64,000 nucleotides of DNA from Siphonodentalium dalli (Eukaryota > Mollusca > Scaphopoda > Gadilida > Siphonodentaliidae), in contig CP136063.1 in the NCBI GenBank assembly GCA_032622095.1, positions 118,190,723 to 118,254,722 of the forward strand, read 5' to 3'. Position numbers and translations under genes: made by a program. Position 1 is the first letter of the stretch; each line of letters starts with the position of its first letter. The notes under the pieces are model-generated. The model saw nothing but the letters and a program-made list of their open reading frames with translations, made no database searches and was not told where the DNA came from. This document shows positions 15,101 through 23,634 of the stretch, piece after piece.

Positions 15101-18100
15101 GCTGTTCTGTGTGGGGAAGACTCGCTGTCGCGTACCGTCAATAGCGCTTTCTATTTGGGAAGATATAAATAGTAAATACAGACATCACTCTCATCGCATG
15201 AAACGAGAAAAAAGCAGCAGAAGAAGAAGTCTCTACTGCTCGGTTTCTACTAGTAGCTGGCACGTATGGTATGGCACTGCCTGGGATGTTTATTCCAAAA
15301 GACAAGGGGGGAGGTACAAGCTTGAGCAATGCTGGAATCTGAATTTATGAGCTCTTTCACATAACATATCAAAGCTGATTCATGACTAAATCACATTTAC
15401 ATGAAATCTGTTTTGGAAGAGTACATTCCCGTCAAACTGGAATATTAAATTTATTGCTCGTTGCCTCCTCCTGGGCTTGCATTCTAATCCATATAGTTCA
15501 GTTGAAGGGCTTCTCCTTGGCGGAAAAATGTAATTTTTAATATTAAAATTAGTTTTTCCTCAAGGGAAGCCCGAAACTGAACTATCATAGATCCCTCCCA
15601 TGGCGGTGCCATTCCCAACCCCGCGACTCGCAAATCTTATTATTAAAAGTCGGAAATAAAACTGGCTAGATGAATTGTTACAGCGCGGGATTTGCACGGG
15701 ACGCATTCATGCATGGGCTAATCCGATCGCTGATTGACCGGAGTAGGCAATAAACGGACAATAAATTTTAACCCTCCTGATAACACAAGGCCGAGGATAA
15801 TAATCCATATAGTTCAGTTTCGGGCTTCCCTTGAGGAAAAACTAATTTTAATATTAAAAATTATATTTTTCACAAATTGTATCTCTTCAGGATTCATTTG
15901 ATACAATTCTGGATGACGATCTCAAGGATCAACTCAAGCCAGTCGAGAAAGAAATGATCAAAGGCTTCCTGACAAGAATGACGGCAGATACGAGGACTCT
16001 TTTTCTTGAGTATCTCTTCGAATGTATCACATTCCTCATATCCATTCCTCAACCAAAGTTCACGATCGATGACGATGATGCTGTCGACATCCAAAAACAA
16101 AGGTCAGCCAAAATATGTCATTCTCAAGAAAGCTGGGCCATTCACTTTTAAATATTCTTTCAGAGAATGCAAGTTCTTTTGTATTAACCCTTTGAGTGCC
16201 AGGGGCCGATCTCATCAGCCCTAAACCTACAAAATAAGTATGTTAAAGAATATAAGAATAAATGATTAAAATTGTATGGTCGACTCGCATATATAAGAGA
16301 ATGCATTGGCACAGGGTATATGGGTTGATACAAAAATCAACCTGGCACTCAAAGGGTTAAGTTTGATAATTTTCTCTGACAGAGCGCTCCTGGGCGATGC
16401 AGATTCTTCATGGAGACATGTGATGTAATTTATTTTTCTGAAGCGGCATAACTGGAATTATGGAAGTTCATAATGTCAAAATCATTACAAAATTGATGTT
16501 GGTAGGAAAAGTTGTGTTTATTTTATTTTTACATATTAAAAATATTGTGTTGGGATATGTTAGCGACTACCAACCTCGACCAATACGATGAGAGGCAAAG
16601 GTTTTCATGGTACATGTATGTAAGTAAGCTCTCATGCAATAATTGTTAACATGTCTCGATATGAGTTATGAATTATATGACAAGTATGAGGCAAATACGT
16701 GGACTGTCTTCTTAAAAGTATCTCTCCAATTGAATCTCATTGCTCAGATCAATTCCTCAACCAAAATACATGGTTAGTAATGACTCCATTCAAAAGCATT
16801 TTTCAGTCAACATTTGGCCATTAAAATGAAATATCTGTGTTCCCATTTTGTAACATTTGTATAAAAAAAAATTAAAAAAAACATTGCCGCCAGCAGCCAT
16901 CTTAGATTTCAAATTTGATTCCATCGGCCCACTTTTATTGAAGAAATGTTTTTAAAATTAACAGGCATGTTTAGGATCGCCTCCAGATGGGAACTTTCGA
17001 ATTTGAAAAACAGCCATCTTGGATTTTACGCTATAAATGACTAAATCATTTGGCACACACTACGGACCACATCCTCATCCGATCATCACCAAACTTCATA
17101 TGGATCTTCGGGGAGACCACTAGATGGGGGGAACCAACAAAATTATTCCAAATACTAGTGGCCATCTTGATTTTTACTCTTTGCATGACTAAATCCTTCA
17201 GCACACCCTATAGGCCGCATCCTTCATCCAATCATCGCCAAACTTTTAAGTGGATTTTCAGGGTGACCTTTTGATGGGAGCAATAATTTTTTTTCCGATA
17301 TTCATTAAATATCATAGCTACCAGCAGCCATCTTGGATGTCAAATGTAAATCAATCTGCACATCCTACAGCACGCATTAGTTGGAGAAATATTTTGAAAA
17401 TTTACAGGCATATTAGGGTCACCTTTAGATGGGAGCTATTATTGCTGGGCGATATTTTCAATACTGTTACCGTCATTTTTGTTTCATAATCGGTAAACCT
17501 TGAATACAGTATTATCTTGGTTACATGCCATCCCGGCCCATTACCGGGTACATTATTGTTTACATTTATCAGAATATGAAGAAACTAATATGAATAAACT
17601 ACTTGGTTTCTTTAAACTGTATTTATGTTGAAAACAGAACCATAGGCAGCGAGTAAGTGTTAGGAAATATGTGGGGGGCATTGTCGTAAATTGGGCTGGA
17701 GTACCTCCTAGACTAAGTGTTGCAGCTTCAAGCCTGCAAACAATGGGTCGGACACTGTCATTGACCGACGCAAAACACCTAAATGTCTGATGCAAATCTA
17801 TTTGCACCTGTCATCTTCACCGGCAGTGTTTGTGTTACCAGCTTGTTTTTAAAATCGTGCATGTTTTTAAACTAGTAACCCACGTGTGTTTATTTATTCT
17901 CGTAATTAAATTGAACTATTTTCGATGAAAAACATGGCCATCGGCTGTCATCTACTATTTTACTCTTTGCATGACTAAATCTCTCGGCATGCCCTACAGC
18001 CAACAGTTTTCATCCAATTGATCCCAATTGTCATATGGCTCTTTGGGTTGACCTCTAGTATTACTTAAACATTTCAACTTTCCTCATTCCTAATCACTCT

Positions 18101-18953
18101 GCTCAACGTAATGTGTGACATTGTCTTCTCTTCAAGTTGACCTACAGTGTCATTGACACTTTCGTTTCATGTTTTTCTTTGTAATAATGGTTTAAAACAA
18201 ACTTAGTATAACTTTTCATGTGTACCAACCATGAATGCCTTCCATAGCTTTAATGCTACTAATTCCACTAATTCCACTTAACAAAAAATAACTGTGTAAG
18301 GAGCGTGTGTGCATTGAGTATCAGTGTCTATAGTATGTTCTAGTCTATGTATATTTTATAGCTACCATTGCCTCTTAATTATGAAGATGAACCAAATAAA
18401 TTAATTGATGAGACAAATTCTTAGACTCGTTGGTCATATAAGGTTGTAAGTATCTGGTGATATTTGACCTGTGCTATTGACGTATCAACATATAATAATA
18501 CAAAATATATCATTCCGAATATCTCCAATTGCTTAAGATTAAACTGAAATTCTCTACTTTTTATCCTTATAATACCATCACCGAGGATAGTCCGCATGTG
18601 TTTGACCATACTTATAATATTAGGCATGACATTTAGGCCCTATTGGCCAGGTGCTAATTGTGATTGCAATTTATATATATTGATGATTTATGTAATGCAC
18701 ATGTCACAGTAATAAATGACTCTCTCTCTCTCTCTCACACATACTATAAAATGTTAATTGTTTTATTTGCAGGCTCTGTGATAACTTAGTAGGCTATTTT
18801 GATGCATCAACGTACGGGAATTCTGCTGACCAATCGCTGGAGACTAGCGAGTTGGAAAGGGCCTTGGACTTCTTTCCGCAAGATATCTCAAGCACGCAAT
18901 GCATTGATGTATGGCAGACTATGTTCCATCTGCTCAAACAGAACAATGAGTGA
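1..18953 (+). CDS. RNF213: RNF213-like E3 ubiquitin ligase, C-terminal part (gene model, 7 exons)
   Basis: The spliced coding sequence joins 1-107, 3883-4093, 5417-5491, 8321-8533, 9487-9576, 15891-16102 and 18773-18953. Every junction is GT-AG and keeps one reading frame, giving 362 residues and a TGA stop. The segments GLGLCSFVMVEFLL, HLISYNIQMDIEPLILACC, TMVYRSESSSVEIFNVL, QRKQISVDLKNLPEICES and KLKHAVSLWLLL follow the order of the C-terminal region of RNF213 (mysterin) as I recall the family. RNF213 is a giant cytosolic protein with a dynein-like AAA+ core and a RING/RZ-finger E3 module, active in antimicrobial ubiquitylation and at lipid droplets. Only the C-terminal region after the RING lies here; AAA and RING parts would be upstream of base 1. 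The exons are intact, with no frameshift or internal stop. Introns of up to 5-6 kb are filled with repeats. Bivalves often carry several RNF213-like genes, so one-to-one orthology is not established. Confidence 0.9.
257..535 (+). mobile_element. tRNA-derived SINE with 12-bp target-site duplication
   Basis: The head carries a polymerase III A box (TGGCTCAGTCGG, about 269-280) and a B-box-like TGTTCAAATCC (about 317-327). The body ends with the tail GCGACATTAAACCCC and CAAT/AATT units. The flanks are identical: TTGACAGTTCTA at 245-256 and again at 536-547, a perfect 12-bp target-site duplication, so both ends of the insertion are defined. A 12-bp duplication and simple tail fit LINE-mediated insertion. 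It lies in the first visible RNF213 intron. It is not a tRNA gene, since no intact acceptor stem closes the cloverleaf. Confidence 0.85.
600..1330 (+). mobile_element. Possible retroelement remnant with repeated ACCCGCA motifs
   Basis: ACATACCCGCA or close variants recur at irregular spacing between about 619 and 930, including an inverted pair (TGCGGGTA then TACCCGCA) at about 622-653. A TATAAAAG box lies at 1014-1021, about 40 bases upstream of a hammerhead-like motif. A promoter followed by a ribozyme is the layout of the pseudo-LTRs of Penelope-like elements. No reverse transcriptase is visible nearby, so assignment to that class is inference. Confidence 0.35.
1054..1095 (+). ncRNA. Candidate hammerhead ribozyme motif (type I layout)
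   Basis: In order: stem I strand TGGTC (1054-1058), core CTGAAGA matching CUGANGA (1059-1065), one extra A (1066), stem II GATAC/GTATC with loop ACTT (1067-1080), core GAAA (1081-1084), a very short self-complementary stem III around GCGC, UA as the cleavage site (1089-1090), then GACCA (1091-1095) pairing with the first strand. The extra A after the CUGANGA box departs from the canonical core. Minimal stem III is known in hammerheads of Penelope-like elements and retrozymes. Confidence 0.45.
1331..1955. other. Intron sequence without recognisable features
   Basis: AT-rich RNF213 intron sequence with a short poly-A run near 1757. I see no gene, hairpin element or tandem repeat here. Confidence 0.6.
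1957..3049. repeat. Minisatellite, 22 copies of a 50-bp unit
   Basis: ACCGAGGCTAGAGGTAGCTA recurs, with substitutions only, at 1961, 2011, 2061 and every 50 bases to 3011, giving 22 copies with no insertion or deletion in the series. Variants cluster at a few sites, such as GGTAGC/GGTAAC and CAGGCGAT/CAGGTGAC. Each unit holds a small hairpin, GTAG-CTATT-CTAC. It lies inside an RNF213 intron. The unit is not a CRISPR repeat because there are no unique spacers. Confidence 0.95.
3060..3882. other. Intron sequence without recognisable features
   Basis: Unique-looking AT-rich intron between the 50-bp array and the RNF213 exon at 3883. I see no repeat family shared with the rest of the window. Confidence 0.5.
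3883..4093 (+). CDS. RNF213: RNF213-like, internal exon
   Basis: The acceptor ends CTTGTAG at 3882 and the donor GTCAGT starts at 4094. The exon completes the split Lys codon and encodes 70 further residues, including HLISYNIQMDIEPLILACC and FDRFVYGKPLVIIDE, typical of the RNF213 C-terminal domain. A longer open frame begins at 3779, but its first 104 bases are intron. Confidence 0.88.
4205..4525. repeat. Dispersed repeat, copy 1
   Basis: This segment is clearly related, in the same orientation, to 23635-23975. Shared words include CTTGCTCAAAGTAGTTAT, CATTCTTATATATTAATTA, TCTATGGAGTGGTA and AATGCTACATTCC. Divergence and small indels suggest an old dispersed element rather than recent duplication. 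No coding capacity is seen. Confidence 0.75.
5185..5335. repeat. Dispersed repeat shared with 61895-62035
   Basis: GGTGGGAAATGTTCAGAT, TAAGTTCAA and GTCTATTATTCAT occur in the same order here and near 61.9-62.0 kb. One copy lies in an RNF213 intron and the other in the ENOSF1 intron after the 62388-62522 exon. Confidence 0.55.
5417..5491 (+). CDS. RNF213: RNF213-like, 25-codon exon
   Basis: This short phase 0-0 exon lies between acceptor TTTAACAG and donor GTTTGG. It encodes IPTMVYRSESSSVEIFNVL and REKIPQ, which continues the preceding IDE in register and matches the family's conserved MVYR segment. It is too short for an ORF scan and is supported by frame, splice sites and similarity together. 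Confidence 0.82.
5559..5683. mobile_element. Palindromic miniature element, about 125 bp
   Basis: The arm at 5559-5608 (starting ATCACTTGATTGAACT) is the inverted complement of 5635-5683 (ending AGTTCAATCAAGTGAT) with a few mismatches and a loop of about 25 bases. The near-complete hairpin is typical of a short non-autonomous transposon. No clear target duplication was found. Confidence 0.75.
6015..6500. repeat. About four tandem degenerate copies of a 135-170-bp dispersed repeat
   Basis: GAGCAGATATCTC or a variant recurs near 6030, 6160, 6330 and 6468, each followed by ATTTGGTATGGATGTTTAC-like words and CAATTGAGTGTTCAAT. The same family recurs at 36063-36440. It is non-coding and in an RNF213 intron. 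Confidence 0.7.
7613..7752. repeat. Minisatellite, six copies of a 22-bp unit
   Basis: TATTTTCTTGATATTCCCAT (or GACATT) repeats six times at 22-base spacing with one alternating T/C site. It lies in the RNF213 intron upstream of the 8321 exon. Confidence 0.9.
8321..8533 (+). CDS. RNF213: RNF213-like, 71-codon exon
   Basis: The acceptor is TTATTTTCAG and the donor GTATTT; both ends are phase 0. It encodes QRKQISVDLKNLPEICES and then FNLDIAINFMRSLG, a predicted helical stretch conserved in the RNF213 C-terminal domain. There are no stops or indels. Confidence 0.88.
8676..8885 (-). mobile_element. TTAA-flanked miniature element, family 1 copy 1 (inverted, worn right end)
   Basis: It starts TTAACCCTTTAAGTGCCAGG and runs through the family interior in the opposite orientation to the copies at 9014 and 16184. 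The far end (ACCTGACACTCAAAATT) is a decayed terminus. TTAA plus CCC/GGG ends fit the piggyBac superfamily; there is no transposase. Confidence 0.75.
9014..9252 (+). mobile_element. TTAA-flanked miniature element, family 1 copy 2 (complete)
   Basis: It begins TTAACCCTTTGAGTGCCAGG and ends CCTGGCACTCAAAGGGTTAA, an exact inverted terminal repeat flanked by TTAA on both sides. The interior carries a large hairpin at about 9137-9202 built on CCAATGCATTCTC/GAGAATGCATTGG. This is the most complete copy at 239 bp. TTAA targets with CCC ends are a piggyBac signature; it is non-autonomous. Confidence 0.88.
9487..9576 (+). CDS. RNF213: RNF213-like, 30-codon exon
   Basis: This is a phase 0-0 exon between GTCTTCAG and GTGAGC. 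It encodes VCKLKHAVSLWLLLNHEKTK, matching the family segment with the pattern LKHxVSLWxLL. The intron that follows holds the DIRS-type element. Confidence 0.86.
9726..9786. repeat. Two-copy tandem repeat of about 31 bp
   Basis: GATGTTAGGTTAGCATGAGC followed by ATGACTGAT occurs twice in direct succession with one substitution. Confidence 0.8.
9834..9887. mobile_element. TA-flanked palindromic element, solo arm
   Basis: ACCCATAATTCTGCTGTGGT continues to GGGCATTACTGTA, the right arm of the palindromic family seen complete at 28568, 41906 and 43573. The left arm is absent. Confidence 0.75.
10531..10695 (+). repeat. DIRS left inverted terminal repeat
   Basis: It starts CTGAACTATATGG and ends CCAGTTTTATTTC, and is the inverted complement of 15653-15818. 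The outer tip 10504-10530 is specific to the left end and is matched only by the internal complementary region. Confidence 0.9.
12560..13260. repeat. Degenerate tandem modules of about 200 bp inside the DIRS element
   Basis: Three related stretches each hold an ACATGGCTCTT-like word, a TCCATATGATTATC-like word, GCATTTGTAT, CATATAAAG and TTTATATTG(T)GCA. Open frames such as 12378-12848 run through them without conserved protein features. Confidence 0.6.
13260..15150 (+). pseudogene. GC-rich repeated segment in the DIRS interior, possible gag remnant
   Basis: GC-rich compared with its surroundings. Related blocks recur near 13275, 14240 and 14990, sharing GATTCGG(G)CAACCAATC, AGCCTT and GTGGGGAAG. 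A second module (GGCCCACTCCATTACGAG) recurs at 13783 and 14456. The frame 14264-14758 would be rich in Pro, Ser and Gly, as is common at gag N-termini, but overlapping frames on both strands are also open and no zinc knuckle or other domain is visible. Assignment to gag is inferred from position only. Confidence 0.3.
15487..15585. repeat. DIRS internal complementary region
   Basis: The first part complements 10504-10545 and the second complements about 15812-15865. In DIRS replication models this region templates circularisation by joining both ends. Its presence distinguishes this element from a large DNA transposon. Confidence 0.88.
15653..15818 (-). repeat. DIRS right inverted terminal repeat
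   Basis: This is the inverted complement of the left repeat. The right-specific tip (CGGGCTTCCCTTGAGG, then ATTTTAATATTAAAAAT) continues to about 15870, next to the RNF213 splice acceptor. Confidence 0.9.
15891..16102 (+). CDS. RNF213: RNF213-like, 70-codon exon next to a DIRS end
   Basis: The acceptor is ATCTCTTCAG (15881-15890) and the donor GTCAGC starts at 16103. It encodes KPVEKEMIKGFLTRMTADTR and an acidic FTIDDDDAVD segment, ending in a split AG that the next exon turns into Arg. The outer edge of a 5.4-kb retroelement lies only about 20 bp upstream, so the branch-point region is probably element-derived or immediately adjacent. Confidence 0.88.
16184..16360 (+). mobile_element. TTAA-flanked miniature element, family 1 copy 3 (internally deleted)
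   Basis: The ends are the same as copy 2 (TTAACCCTTTGAGTGCCAGG and CCTGGCACTCAAAGGGTTAA), but one arm of the internal hairpin is missing, leaving 177 bp. It lies 82 bp after the donor of the RNF213 exon ending at 16102. Confidence 0.88.
16860..17480. repeat. CATCTTGGATTTTACTC-family dispersed repeat
   Basis: Degenerate copies of a module containing GCCATCTTGGATTTTAC, TTTGCATGACTAAATC, a C-rich word and AGATGGGAGC. The same family recurs at 17925-18070, 29280-30560 and 52915-53470. Open frames here (17050-17489) are repeat artefacts. Confidence 0.75.
17925..18070. repeat. CATCTTGGATTTTACTC-family fragment
   Basis: TTTTACTCTTTGCATGACTA, CATCCAATTGATC and GACCTCTAGTATTACTTAAA match the family module also seen at 53355-53475. 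Confidence 0.7.
18773..18953 (+). CDS. RNF213: RNF213-like, terminal coding exon
   Basis: The acceptor ATTTGCAG follows a CT-rich tract at about 18719-18736. The first G completes Arg, then come LCDNLVGYFD, LERALDFFPQDISS and VWQTMFHLLKQNNE before TGA at 18951-18953. The ending resembles the family C-terminus, where a conserved VWQ-type helix precedes the stop. Confidence 0.88.
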
Positions 18954-19259
18954 TTCTGAACATTCTGACACATGACAATTGCCAGGTTCAGTTACACATA
19001 TGTGCAATGTGTTGCTGTTGTTAATAGTAGTCATCTGAGTCATGTGACTACATGTACATGGTACAGTGTGTGTCTGACTTGAAACAAAACTGTTAACAAA
19101 GAAGAATAATTCAATGGGTAGTGGGTAGTAAGTTAACTCTATGTGACCAATTAGAGATTTTCCAATGCGGAAAGGTTTTATTTGATGATTGTAGAGTAAA
19201 TTACTTAATTGTCACGATTTGTGGCTATTGTTTTGACATTTACCTGTTTCCAAGCTTAT

Positions 19260-19472
19260 TGAACATACCAGATATACATTTCGAACAAATTTTCCATAAC
19301 AAAAATATAGGATGAACGGCTGGGAATTGGCGCACAAGTTATAACAACTTAGGTGGAGCTCCTGTTCTCTTGCCTGTCCGCACACCTCAGTTGTTATAAC
19401 TTGTGCCCCATTCGTTCATCCTATATTTTTGTAATGGAAAATTAGTTTGAAATGTATATCTGGGATGTTAAA
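19260..19472. mobile_element. Palindromic miniature element, about 210 bp
   Basis: The left arm (CCAGATATACATTTCGAAC through ACAAGTTATAACAACTT) is complementary to the right arm (GTTGTTATAACTTGTGCCCC through ATGTATATCTGGGATGTT), with a loop of about 40 bases. It lies 300 bp after the RNF213 stop, possibly within the 3' UTR. Confidence 0.8.
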
Positions 19473-19477
19473 ATAAA
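19472..19477 (+). promoter_or_regulatory. Candidate polyadenylation signal for the RNF213-like gene
   Basis: An AATAAA hexamer lies 519 bases after the stop. Other AATAAA copies occur at 20002 and 20796. In AT-rich DNA these are frequent by chance, and the first lies at the edge of a hairpin element, so the true 3' end is uncertain. Confidence 0.25.
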
Positions 19478-20910
19478 ATATGACATTTAACTGACATTGT
19501 TTTCGTAAACATGTAGTTTTGGTGCCACCAAATTAGGTGACTTATACTGCGAGATACATATCTAGTATAGTAACACATATTTACAGGCATGTGCAACTGA
19601 ACCTCTCCAATGCCTCATTGTCAGACTTAAGTCAGCTCTGTGTCGGACTGATCTTCATTGAGACATCAGTTACCATACAGTCCATGCCATTTAGTATAAT
19701 TTACTATATTTAGTTATATTTGATATAGACATATTTTTTGTTGTAAATGTTTGAGAATGTATTGTAGAGTAACTGTTTTAGATTTGCTATATCCCAGTTC
19801 TAATTAAAATTAGACTCGAACAAGCTATGAACTACAGTCTGATGCATATATGATAATAGTGGAGTTTTTTCATTACCTCCAACAAGCATTATGTCAGTGT
19901 CGGCCAATAACAACATTTATCAGTAAGTGATGAAGCCTATCAGACGATTGTCAGAATTCATATACAGCGGTAATTGATTCGACACATAGCTAAAATATCA
20001 TAATAAATTTTCTGTCACATTCGATAAATTCATACAGTGTTCACAAAATTAGAGATTATGATAACTAATTAAACACTAAAAGCATATATGTAGAGTCCAG
20101 AATTCACTAATAATACCTAGTAAGGAGATTAGAAGTACGTATTTTCAAGAATTTCAGCAGCTAACATCAGTTTGAAGTTGGGGACAAAAACCAAAGGAAA
20201 TATGTGTCAATCATGAAACTATTTGTGCTATGTGACGACATACTGCAGGGGTTGGATGCAGCAGCTATTTATAGCAGCTAATGTGACACACAGTGAAATC
20301 CTTTAGATTCTGTAATGTTTAGCTTGTTTGAGAGACTAATTTTAATTAGAACTGGATACATCCATGTTAAAGTTTGAAACTATTTTTTAAATATCAATAT
20401 TTGTTTTTATTTTCTTTTTTGTCTTGTAAATTCTGATACTGATAGTATCTTTTGATATAATCAAACTGAGATTTTGTCATGGCTTAAATTTGCATCCATC
20501 GTCAGACTTTTTCCACAATTTCTTGTACACACCATACAATTGCTCCTGCATTCCAGTGCTTGTTTGAGGTGATATCTAGGTGAGCACTGAAAATTGTCAT
20601 TCATGAATATATGGCTGCTGGGCACACAATGCAGACCACATTAATTTTATGGACACATCAAATAACTGTTCAGATGTAAGGCCATTAAAAATTAAAAATA
20701 CCATGTTCATAGCCATTTATATATATGGAAAATTTGATGAAGGTAGCCTTCTTATTGAATTCTAGAAATTAACATATGTATACACCTTATCATGGAATAA
20801 AATCCTATAATTAAAATTGTGTAACAAGTCCACAAAAGTCCATAAAATTTCATATTGCAGGGCCTTTAACCAGGATATCTTGGAACAAAAACCAGTCCAA
20901 ATATCTAATT

Positions 20911-21052
20911 AAGAAATAAATACACTGCACGTCGGCGTGTATTGTAGAATTTGACCACAAAGAAACTGATTGTAGGACGACGCAAAGCGGAGTCCTACAA
21001 TCAGTTTCTGTGGTCAAATTTGACTCACCGACACCCAGTGTATTTATTTCTT
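20911..21052. mobile_element. Palindromic miniature element, about 140 bp
   Basis: Arms AGAAATAAATACACTG and GACCACAAAGAAACTGATTG are mirrored as CAATCAGTTTCTGTGGTC and CAGTGTATTTATTTCTT. The tip carries GACGCAAAGCGGAGTC. Nearly the whole length forms one hairpin. Confidence 0.82.
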
Positions 21053-21419
21053 TTGTAATTTGACTCTGTTTTTGTCCAAATTGTATTGACAGACGTGCAA
21101 CCTGCTATATAATAGCCTAGCCCAGGTTTTATCTCTGCTTGGTATGATTTCCACCAAACATTTCTTCTCTTCGAACTGTAATGTCAAATATGACATCACT
21201 GTTGAATGGAGACCCCTTTTCGTTGCCTCTCTGGCAGTATTTTGCAAATAAGAATTATTTTTGTTCTATCTTAAATAAAATTCAGTGTTAGTAGGTGGCC
21301 AATATATGTCCCTTTCATCAGTCTGTAGCATGATATTAACCAATTCATGTGTGGTTTTAATTATGAGCATTGTGAAAGTATGAGGTGTTGGCAGCATTGC
21401 ACTGATTGTACCACGTTTT

Positions 21420-21790
21420 TATGTTTACCCATACCATAGTATGGTAAACATAGTGTCGTTGCCCGGATTGACCACTCGTCGTTCGTCCGTCTGTCTGTCT
21501 GTCCGTAGACACTTTACGAGTAATGCGATAACTCAAACATTTTCTATCCGATCGAAAATTTTGTATATGGGTTTCTCAGGACAAAATACAGATCGAGTTC
21601 GAATTTGGGTTTGATCTGAGTTTTTGTTACAGAGTTATGGCCCTTTTTCAACTTATAATTCACGCATTCTGCCATAACTCAAACATCTGATTGGAACCAA
21701 ATTTGGTATGTGAGTTTCACAGCCCAAAATACAGATCGAGTCCGAATATGGGTTTGATCCGATTAATTTTAAAGGAGTTTATGACCCTTT
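21420..21790. repeat. Dispersed repeat with two internal sub-repeats
   Basis: It opens with the palindrome ACCATAGTATGGT and GTTCGTCCGTCTGTCTGTCT. GATAACTCAAACAT, ATACAGATCGAGT and TTATGGCCCTTTTTC then occur twice about 150 bp apart. A related worn copy lies at 39050-39400, with GAAAAAGGGCCATAACTC. Confidence 0.6.
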
Positions 21791-23634
21791 TTCGAGAGAA
21801 AAAAAATTTAATTTTTTTTTTTAATTTGTTTAGATTTAGCTCCTTGCTAAATTTAGCATATACAAATATTAAATTTTGTTTGAACTTTAAATAACAATAA
21901 AAAAAAATTTAAATAATAAAAAAAAATTGACACTTTCATTTATTTTAGTTTTATACGATTAATTAGGTGTGATATCCTGTTTTGAAAATATGAAGATTTT
22001 ATTGCAATAGTTTCATGTAATATAATGATATCAATAAATTACCATGTGATCACCCAACATCCAGAGTATATGAGAGGATTTTTATAGATGTTGTCATTCC
22101 AAGTGAAATCTGTTATGAAATGAGTGATGACATATGATACAGAGCTCTGGTGGGTCAAGCAAGATAAACAACACTGGTGGCTGGCTGTTTGTTTATTCTA
22201 ACTGTCAAATTGATTAATGGCAGCACAAGACTGGTGTTTCTCCTATTCTTGAAATTTCATTACAGGGTGAGATAAGGGCCCCCCTCACCTATATAAGTGT
22301 CTTCTAAATTCCATTAATTTGCTTCAAAAATAATTAACCCTTTCCAAGGTTTCCATAGACACATGCTATAATGTACATGGACTCTTCCTCATATCTCTTA
22401 ATATCTATTGGGTATCTTTGCACACTATTCACTTCTATCAATTTTGGTATTGACTGATTAATTGATTTTTGAAAAATATATTACCCCTTCAGACACGTGC
22501 TTTCAATTTGAAATTAAAACAACAGCTGATAGCCAATATGATTTATCTATGCAATGGGAAACAGGCAGATAAATATACATGACTATTGTAAGTGATGACT
22601 TGTTTTGAAAATCAATATGGTAGATGTTAGTATTTCCAAGAACCTTATTTTCCCATTTGTTCACATTTTCATGGTTGATTGAATTTTAGGGGCCACAGAG
22701 CACTTAGAAGATTAACATTGAAGGTTGTGGCTTTTAGTGCCCAAGCTACTTGTAAAACATTGTAATGTGTGAAACCATTCAAATGAGGGCTAACTTACTT
22801 TCTTTTATATGAACGATTTAGTGGTCATAGGGGCCAGCATCCCCATCATATTATGTCTGTATAACATTATATAGATAATACTTTTGAATTGTATAAACTA
22901 CATATATTTTTGAAAACCATACACCCCTGTTATGAAACACTTAATCTTATTTAATACACAGGTCAGATCTGATTTTATATCTGTCCATGTTTGATAAACA
23001 AATAACTGGGGGGAAGGGGGGGGGGTAATTAAAGTACCATTTAAATACGAGATGGAATCCCCTACATATATGTCGTTCTAAGCAATTATAATTTCTCTTT
23101 AGAAGTGAATAATCAATTTTGAATATCTGGCATGTCAAAAGTGGCAAAGATAGGGATTTATCACTTTTGCTTCCAATGAGTTAACTTAAACTCCTAAACA
23201 TGTCCTCCGAAATCACTAAACCATTGGATCTCATAGTGAGAGGTCCTTGTGTGAATAGGGACAGAGTTATGAGATTTAAAACTACTCCTCCCCAACCCAA
23301 ATACTTTAACCCTTTCTTAAGACAAATTATTGGAGCTTTTGATTTCAAGTTGGGTACTGATATATGGATTAATTCCTGTGATCATATCTTTGACAAATAA
23401 TCAGTTATGGCTAGTCGCTATCGCCAAGGTATGGGTTAAACATCTGCCGATCGTGATCGGCCTCTCGTTGTGGTACAATTCAGAATATCTAGAATTGTAC
23501 CACAAAAGGACATTCATGTACCCATGGGAATACAGGCTACTGACCAATCAATAATGGCCTTGTATGCAGGTTTGGGCAAGGTCGTATTACAATGGTGTAT
23601 AAATGACAAATAATAAATTGACTATTCCTATTAA

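Larger units (their letters stand above)
10504..15870. mobile_element. DIRS-type (tyrosine-recombinase class) retroelement, non-autonomous or decayed
   Basis: The two ends carry inverted repeats that are nearly identical over about 165 bp (10531-10695 against 15653-15818, one mismatch seen). Their outer tips differ from each other. Just inside the right repeat, 15487-15585 joins the complement of the left tip (AGGGCTTCTCCTTGGCGG) directly to the complement of the right tip (TTTCCTCAAGGGAAGCCC). This internal complementary region, matching both outer edges, is the defining architecture of DIRS1-like elements. No reverse transcriptase, RNase H, methyltransferase or tyrosine recombinase frame is recognisable in the 4.8-kb interior, so this copy is non-autonomous. 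It lies in an RNF213 intron and ends about 20 bp before the exon at 15891. Confidence 0.82.

Noticed and set aside
17050-17489. Two open frames as an extra exon between 16102 and 18773
   Set aside because: They lie within the CATCTTGGATTTTACTC dispersed repeat, and the flanking exons join in phase to complete an Arg codon.
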